DNA from: an uncultured Ruminococcus sp.
GTDB lineage: Bacteria; Bacillota; Clostridia; Oscillospirales; Acutalibacteraceae
Assembly: GCA_902773035.1 (NCBI GenBank)
Contig: CACYDB010000079.1
Location: forward strand, 1 to 18,861
Direction: 5' to 3'
DNA: 18,861 bases
The notes below the pieces were generated by a model. The model did no database searches, had not been told where the DNA came from, and saw only the letters and a program-made list of their open reading frames with translations. Positions 14,627 to 18,861 of this stretch are shown here, one piece after another (within the stretch, counting starts at the first letter, position 1; every line of letters begins with the position of its first letter). A program made the translations under genes and the position numbers.

Positions 14627-15550
14627 TTATCCGTAGATATTGTTAAGCTTGTTCAAAAACTTTATGAAATACTCGGGCAAATCCGACGAAAACTCGAGAT
14701 ATTCACTCGTAGACGGGTGTACAAAGCCGATTTTACGCGCGTGAAGGCATTGTCCGTCAAAGTATACCTTCTCTTTTTTACTACCGTAAACGTCGTCTCC
14801 CGCAACGGGATGACCTATATACGCCATATGAACGCGTATCTGATGAGTTCTGCCTGTTTCGAGCCTGCATTTTATATGAGTGTACGCGCCGTATCGTCTG
14901 ATGACCTCAAAATGAGTGACGGCGTTCTTTGAATTTTTCTCAGTCACCGCCATACGCTTACGCTCGATGGGATGACGTCCTATAGGCGCGTCTACTGTAC
15001 CGCTGTCCTCTTTTATATTTCCGAGCACCACAGCCTCGTACTCGCGCGTAAAGGAATGCTCCTTGATCTGTTCGGCGAGGGATTTGTGCGCCTTATCATT
15101 TTTTGCGACGATTAACAAGCCGCTCGTATTTTTATCGATCCTATGCACGATTCCCGGACGCATAACGCCGTTAATTCCGGAGAGCCCGTCTTTGCAGTGA
15201 TAAAGCAGAGCGTTTACAAGCGTACCGCTATAATTGCCCGCGGCGGGATGAACCACCATTCCCTTGGGTTTGTTTACTACGAGCAGGTCGTTATCCTCGT
15301 AAACGATGTCAAGAGGGATATTCTCAGCCTCGGCTTCGTACTCCACAGGGTCGGGAATCATAACGTCAATGCTGTCGCCCTCTCTGAGCTTGTAATTCTT
15401 TGAAACCTGCTTTCCGTTCACTGAAATATTGCCGCTTTCAATTAGATTGACAACGGCGCTGCGGGTTATATCAGACAGACTGTCAGCGAGGAATTTATCT
15501 ATCCTCTGCCCTGTGCTTTCGGTCGCGACGGTATAATTATAGCTTTGCAT
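14627..15550 (-). CDS. Large ribosomal RNA pseudouridine synthase, RluD/YlyB type
   Basis: Converts specific uridines in 23S rRNA to pseudouridine. The 307-residue protein has an N-terminal S4 RNA-binding domain (about 12-60) and an RluA-family catalytic domain. The catalytic aspartate is Asp139 in the signature GIVHRIDKNTSGLLIVAK, and GRTHQIRVHMAYIGHPVAGD is also intact. It overlaps the end of lspA by 14 bases, with an AAAAGGAT ribosome site inside lspA, so the two are translationally coupled. lspA followed by this synthase is a conserved Firmicute pair (ylyB in Bacillus subtilis). The exact target uridines cannot be read from sequence, so the RluD symbol is not given as certain. No clear terminator follows it. 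Confidence 0.94.
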   Translation of the reverse strand: MQSYNYTVATESTGQRIDKFLADSLSDITRSAVVNLIESGNISVNGKQVSKNYKLREGDSIDVMIPDPVEYEAEAENIPLDIVYEDNDLLVVNKPKGMVVHPAAGNYSGTLVNALLYHCKDGLSGINGVMRPGIVHRIDKNTSGLLIVAKNDKAHKSLAEQIKEHSFTREYEAVVLGNIKEDSGTVDAPIGRHPIERKRMAVTEKNSKNAVTHFEVIRRYGAYTHIKCRLETGRTHQIRVHMAYIGHPVAGDDVYGSKKEKVYFDGQCLHARKIGFVHPSTSEYLEFSSDLPEYFIKFLNKLNNIYG

Positions 15551-16016
15551 TGTTTTTATCCTTTTTATTTAGGAAATCCGAGAAGAATATCAGGAAAATC
15601 ACCATCAAGCCCGCGCCGACTGTTATACAGTAGTCAGCGAAGTTGCATACGGGTGGGAAAAAGCTGACGCTCAGATAATCCACAACATAGCCGTAGAATA
15701 TACGGTCAATGAGATTGCCTATTCCTCCGCCGATAATCAGTATCGCTGAGATATTGAACAGCTTGCTTTTGACTCTCTTTTTGAACAGATAATAAATCAA
15801 AGCTATGATAATAACTATCGTAAAGACGATAAAAATCCATCTCGCGTCGGATAACATTCCGAAAGCCGCTCCCCTGTTCTCTACATATCTGAGATAGAAG
15901 AGTCCGGGAATCACAGTTACCTCGGATATGGGTTTTAAGTTATTTATTACAAGTATTTTTATAATATAATCAATCGCCGCTACCAAAACCGAGCAGCCTA
16001 AAACTATATATGGCAT
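15537..16016 (-). CDS. lspA: Lipoprotein signal peptidase (signal peptidase II)
   Basis: Membrane aspartyl protease that cleaves the signal peptide of diacylglyceryl-modified prolipoproteins. With the start used here the protein has 159 residues and four membrane segments (about 3-24, 61-80, 87-105 and 129-148). The catalytic aspartates are Asp113 in GNLIDRIFYGYVVDY and Asp128 in NFADYCI. An ATG at 16058 would add 14 polar residues (MVGVESCTDHFGVF), but it lacks a ribosome site and lies in the arm of a hairpin; GGAG (16022-16025) is well placed for the ATG at 16016, which also gives a typical short N-terminus. It follows ileS and overlaps the pseudouridine synthase gene. Confidence 0.94.
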   Translation of the reverse strand: MPYIVLGCSVLVAAIDYIIKILVINNLKPISEVTVIPGLFYLRYVENRGAAFGMLSDARWIFIVFTIVIIIALIYYLFKKRVKSKLFNISAILIIGGGIGNLIDRIFYGYVVDYLSVSFFPPVCNFADYCITVGAGLMVIFLIFFSDFLNKKDKNNAKL

Positions 16017-16024
16017 AAAAACTC

Positions 16025-16058
16025 CAAAATGGTCGGTGCAGCTTTCTACACCGACCAT
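16025..16058 (-). terminator. Terminator-like hairpin between ileS and lspA
   Basis: A perfect 10-bp GC-rich stem (ATGGTCGGTG/CACCGACCAT; 16049-16058 pairing with 16029-16038) with a 10-base loop is followed by a short T run (TTTT counted from the stem base) on the transcribed strand. It starts six bases after the ileS stop codon. The lspA Shine-Dalgarno site begins only three bases past the stem, so the hairpin could affect both transcription and lspA initiation. Confidence 0.55.
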
Positions 16059-16064
16059 AATTAA

Positions 16065-18827
16065 TTATTCAAAAAATTTGCAGCACTTGTCGCAAAGCGT
16101 CGGGTGAGCTGAGTTAAGTCCGACAGATTTGCTGATTGACCAGCATCTCTCGCACTTGCCGCCCTCAGCCTTTTCGACGGAAATCTTAAGCTCTCCATCG
16201 CCTTCGAGGATTTCAACCTCGGATACAATCAGAGCGGGCTTAATTTCGTCCTTAACTGAGTTGAGGAAGTCAAGATACTCGCCTGAGGCTGTGAGTACAA
16301 CCTTCGCTTCGAGCGAGGACTTGATAGTCTTTTCTTTTACGAGAGGCTCAATTTCCTTCTTACCGTCGTCTCTGAGCTGAGAAATCTTCTCCCACTGAGC
16401 CATAAACGCGTCGTCTACGTCAAGAGCTACTACCTCAGGCATATCGTTGAAGATAATGCTCTCGGTATTGTCGCCTTTTCTGTGAGGCATATACTGCCAG
16501 ATTTCATCGGATGTATATGCGAGAATCGGGCAGAGCATTCTTGTCATAGCGTCTAAGATGAGATAGATAGCGCTCTGAGCGGAACGTCTCTCAACGCTGT
16601 CCTTCTTCTCAGTATAGAGTCTGTCCTTGAGTACGTCAAGGTAGAAGTTAGACATATCAACTACGCAGAAGTTATAGATTCCGCGATAAACCTGATGGAA
16701 CTCAAACTTCTCGTAGGAAGCCTTAACGTTCTCGATAAGGTTGTTGAGCGTCTTTACGGCCCATTTATCAATATTCATCATATTTTCGGGAGCGACCATA
16801 TCCTTGTCGGGCTCAAAGTCGCTGATGTTTCCGAGAATATAACGAGCGGTATTTCTGATTTTTCTGTAGGTCTCTGAGGTCTGCTTTAAGATATCGTTGG
16901 AGATAGTAACATCCGTCTGATAGTCTGTCGAAGAAACCCAGAGTCTGAGCACATCCGCGCCGTACTGCTTGATAACAGCCTGCGGGCTGATACCGTTGCC
17001 GAGGGATTTACTCATCTTTCGCCTTTCGAGGTCAAGAATCATACCGTGAGTAAGTACGGTCTTGTACGGAGCTACGCCCTCTGTAGCTACAGAGGTTAAG
17101 AGTGATGACTGGAACCATCCTCTGTACTGGTCGTTACCCTCGAGATAGAGGTCAGCCGGGAACTTGAGATAAGGACGGCGTTTTACAACGGCGGTATGTG
17201 ATGAACCGCTGTCGAACCAAACGTCCATAATATCCTTTTCCTTCTCAAAGCTCTTGCAGCCGCACTTCTTACACTCGCAACCCTCGGGCATTAAGTCCTT
17301 GGCGTCCTTCTCAAACCAAGCGTTGGAGCCTTCCTCGCCGAAGATTTCGGCAACCTTGAGCATAGCGTCCTTGTCAACATAAGGCTCGCCGCAGTCCGCG
17401 CAATAGAAAATCGGAATCGGCACGCCCCATTTACGCTGACGTGAGATACACCAGTCCTTGCGGTCGCGTACCATTGAGGTGATTCTTTCCTTACCCCACG
17501 CGGGTACCCAGTCAACAGTATTGATAGCGTCAATCGCCTTATCCTTGAAGTCCTCTACTGAGCAGAACCACTGGTCAGTAGCTCTGAACAGAATCGGAGA
17601 TTTACATCTCCAGCAGTGAGGATACTGGTGGATAATCTTTTTTAATGCAAAGAGCGCGCCTGTCTGATCAAGATAAACCGCGATCTTTTTATTAGCTTCA
17701 TCTGTTGTAAGACCCGCGAACTGACCCGCTTCTTCGGTCAATACACCGTCGGAATCAACGGGACATACAACGGGGATATCATAGTTAAGACAAACGTTGT
17801 AGTCGTCTACGCCGTGTCCTGGAGCTGTGTGTACACAACCTGTACCGCTCTCGAGAGTGACGTGTTCGCCGACGATAACAACTGATTCACGATCAAGGAA
17901 AGGATGAGCTGTTTTCATAAACTCGAGCTCGCTGCCCTTGATTGTCGCAACTACCTCATAATCGGTAATACCCGCTTCCTCAAAGGCTGATTTGTACAAA
18001 TCAGTAGCCATAACGAAGTATTCGTCACCGCTCTTGATGATCGAATACTCAAATCTCGGACCTACGCAGATAGCGAGGTTAGCGGGAAGCGTCCATGTGG
18101 TAGTTGTCCAGATTACGAAGTTTACTTTTGCGGGATCGATACCCATAGCCTCGAACTTGCCGAGGTCGTCTGTAACCTTGAACTTTACATAAATTGAGTG
18201 GCACGGATCCTCGGCGTACTCGATTTCAGCCTCAGCCAGAGCCGTCTTACACTCGGGACACCAGTAAACAGGCTTTAAGCCCTTGTAGATGTAGCCCTTG
18301 GTAGCCATTTCGGCAAATACCTTGATCTGCTCAGCCTCAAATTCGTGCTTTAAGGTGATGTAAGGATTATTCCACTCACCAATAGCGCCGAGTCTTTTGA
18401 ACTGATCACGCTGATCGTTGATGTAGCCGGTAACGAACTCCTCACACATCTTGCGGAGCTCGAGCACGGAAATATCCGCCGAGCTTCCGATACCCGCCTT
18501 CTGACGAGCCTTGAGCTCTGTCGGAAGTCCGTGAGTATCCCAGCCGGGTACATAAGGCGCCTTGAAGCCAGACATATTCTTGTAGCGCACGATAAAGTCC
18601 TTAAGAATCTTATTGAGCGCGTGGCCGAGGTGGATATCACCGTTTGCGTACGGAGGACCGTCGTGAAGAACATAAAGAGGCTTACCCTCGTTATGCTCCA
18701 TAAGCTTGTCGTATAAATTGTTATCTTCCCATTTCTGTAAGGTAACAGGCTCACTCTTAGGTAAGCCTGCTCTCATAGGAAAATCTGTTTTAGGAAGATT
18801 GAGCGTGGAATTATAATCCTGTGACAT
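16065..18827 (-). CDS. ileS: Isoleucyl-tRNA synthetase
   Basis: Class I aminoacyl-tRNA synthetase that charges tRNA-Ile and edits valine. The 920-residue protein is complete. HLGH (66-69) is the HIGH motif within GPPYANGDIHLGHALNK, and KMSKS lies at 604-608. The inserted CP1 editing domain shows the threonine-rich WTTTTWTLPANLA and the GTGCVHTAPGHGVDDY segment. A C-terminal zinc finger has Cys892, Cys895, Cys912 and Cys915. Length and the C-terminal zinc site fit the bacterial type 1 enzyme, the class usually sensitive to mupirocin (family knowledge, not seen here). An AGGAG ribosome site precedes the ATG. Only 34 bases upstream are in the window, so a T-box leader, common for clostridial ileS, could not be examined. 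Confidence 0.98.
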   Translation of the reverse strand: MSQDYNSTLNLPKTDFPMRAGLPKSEPVTLQKWEDNNLYDKLMEHNEGKPLYVLHDGPPYANGDIHLGHALNKILKDFIVRYKNMSGFKAPYVPGWDTHGLPTELKARQKAGIGSSADISVLELRKMCEEFVTGYINDQRDQFKRLGAIGEWNNPYITLKHEFEAEQIKVFAEMATKGYIYKGLKPVYWCPECKTALAEAEIEYAEDPCHSIYVKFKVTDDLGKFEAMGIDPAKVNFVIWTTTTWTLPANLAICVGPRFEYSIIKSGDEYFVMATDLYKSAFEEAGITDYEVVATIKGSELEFMKTAHPFLDRESVVIVGEHVTLESGTGCVHTAPGHGVDDYNVCLNYDIPVVCPVDSDGVLTEEAGQFAGLTTDEANKKIAVYLDQTGALFALKKIIHQYPHCWRCKSPILFRATDQWFCSVEDFKDKAIDAINTVDWVPAWGKERITSMVRDRKDWCISRQRKWGVPIPIFYCADCGEPYVDKDAMLKVAEIFGEEGSNAWFEKDAKDLMPEGCECKKCGCKSFEKEKDIMDVWFDSGSSHTAVVKRRPYLKFPADLYLEGNDQYRGWFQSSLLTSVATEGVAPYKTVLTHGMILDLERRKMSKSLGNGISPQAVIKQYGADVLRLWVSSTDYQTDVTISNDILKQTSETYRKIRNTARYILGNISDFEPDKDMVAPENMMNIDKWAVKTLNNLIENVKASYEKFEFHQVYRGIYNFCVVDMSNFYLDVLKDRLYTEKKDSVERRSAQSAIYLILDAMTRMLCPILAYTSDEIWQYMPHRKGDNTESIIFNDMPEVVALDVDDAFMAQWEKISQLRDDGKKEIEPLVKEKTIKSSLEAKVVLTASGEYLDFLNSVKDEIKPALIVSEVEILEGDGELKISVEKAEGGKCERCWSISKSVGLNSAHPTLCDKCCKFFE

Positions 18828-18861
18828 TCTGATTACTCCTAAATTTTATATATTATTCGTC
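18828..18861 (-). promoter_or_regulatory. Upstream edge of ileS with ribosome binding site
   Basis: This short, AT-rich stretch holds an AGGAG Shine-Dalgarno site about eight bases before the ileS ATG. A TATATA/TATAAA run could be a -10 element or simply leader sequence. The window ends before a T-box or promoter could be judged. Confidence 0.5.

Noticed and set aside
17291..18754. Minus-strand alternative frames inside ileS
   Set aside because: The IleRS frame is continuous with all motifs intact, so these are out-of-frame shadows, not frameshifted pieces.
18828..18861. Possible T-box riboswitch of ileS
   Set aside because: Clostridial ileS genes often have one, but only 34 bases upstream are present, with no T-box sequence or terminator visible.
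1..18861. A novel defence, mobile or biosynthetic system
   Set aside because: Every substantial frame on the coding strand belongs to a known housekeeping family; there are no transposases, integrases, direct-repeat arrays or codon-use islands.

Overview
This window is a run of housekeeping genes from a Firmicute, most likely a member of the Clostridia near Oscillospiraceae/Ruminococcaceae. That placement is inference. It rests on the gene orders tig-clpP-clpX-lon-engB and rplS-lepB-rbgA-rnhB-yraN, strong purine-rich Shine-Dalgarno sites, sigma-A type promoters with 17-base spacers, RbgA/YlqF (typical of Gram-positive bacteria) and a divergent clostridial-type LysA. All 17 protein genes lie on the minus strand, so transcription runs from high to low coordinates. 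No mobile element, CRISPR array, tRNA or rRNA is visible. No stretch above 300 bases lacks a gene; the longest gap, 176 bases, holds the rplS promoter and leader.

In the direction of transcription there are four likely transcription units. (1) ileS (18827-16065), lspA (16016-15537) and rluD (15550-14627): isoleucyl-tRNA synthetase, lipoprotein signal peptidase and a 23S rRNA pseudouridine synthase. (2) A promoter and structured leader, then rplS (L19), two tandem type I signal peptidases, rbgA (50S assembly GTPase), rnhB (RNase HII), yraN (UPF0102) and an M19 dipeptidase. The last four genes overlap one another. (3) A consensus promoter whose -35 box lies inside the last codons of the dipeptidase drives thrC (threonine synthase) and an abutting metallophosphoesterase. 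(4) A consensus promoter drives tig, clpP, clpX, lon, engB and lysA: trigger factor, the ClpXP and Lon proteases, a ribosome-assembly GTPase and diaminopimelate decarboxylase.

The genes join translation (IleRS, L19, RluD, RbgA, EngB), protein export and maturation (two LepB, LspA), protein quality control (Tig, ClpP, ClpX, Lon), genome maintenance (RNase HII) and aspartate-family amino acid synthesis (ThrC, LysA). Reading the Shine-Dalgarno sites moves the starts of tig, thrC, rbgA and lspA inward from the longest open frame, and probably rnhB by one codon.

No new biological system is evident. The most notable pattern is regulatory: at least five junctions inside apparent operons (ileS/lspA, rplS/lepB, lepB/rbgA, tig/clpP, clpX/lon) carry terminator-like hairpins just before the next ribosome binding site. 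There is little or no room for a new promoter after the hairpin, which suggests partial termination, processing or controlled read-through before essential genes. The rplS leader also has two mutually exclusive hairpins.
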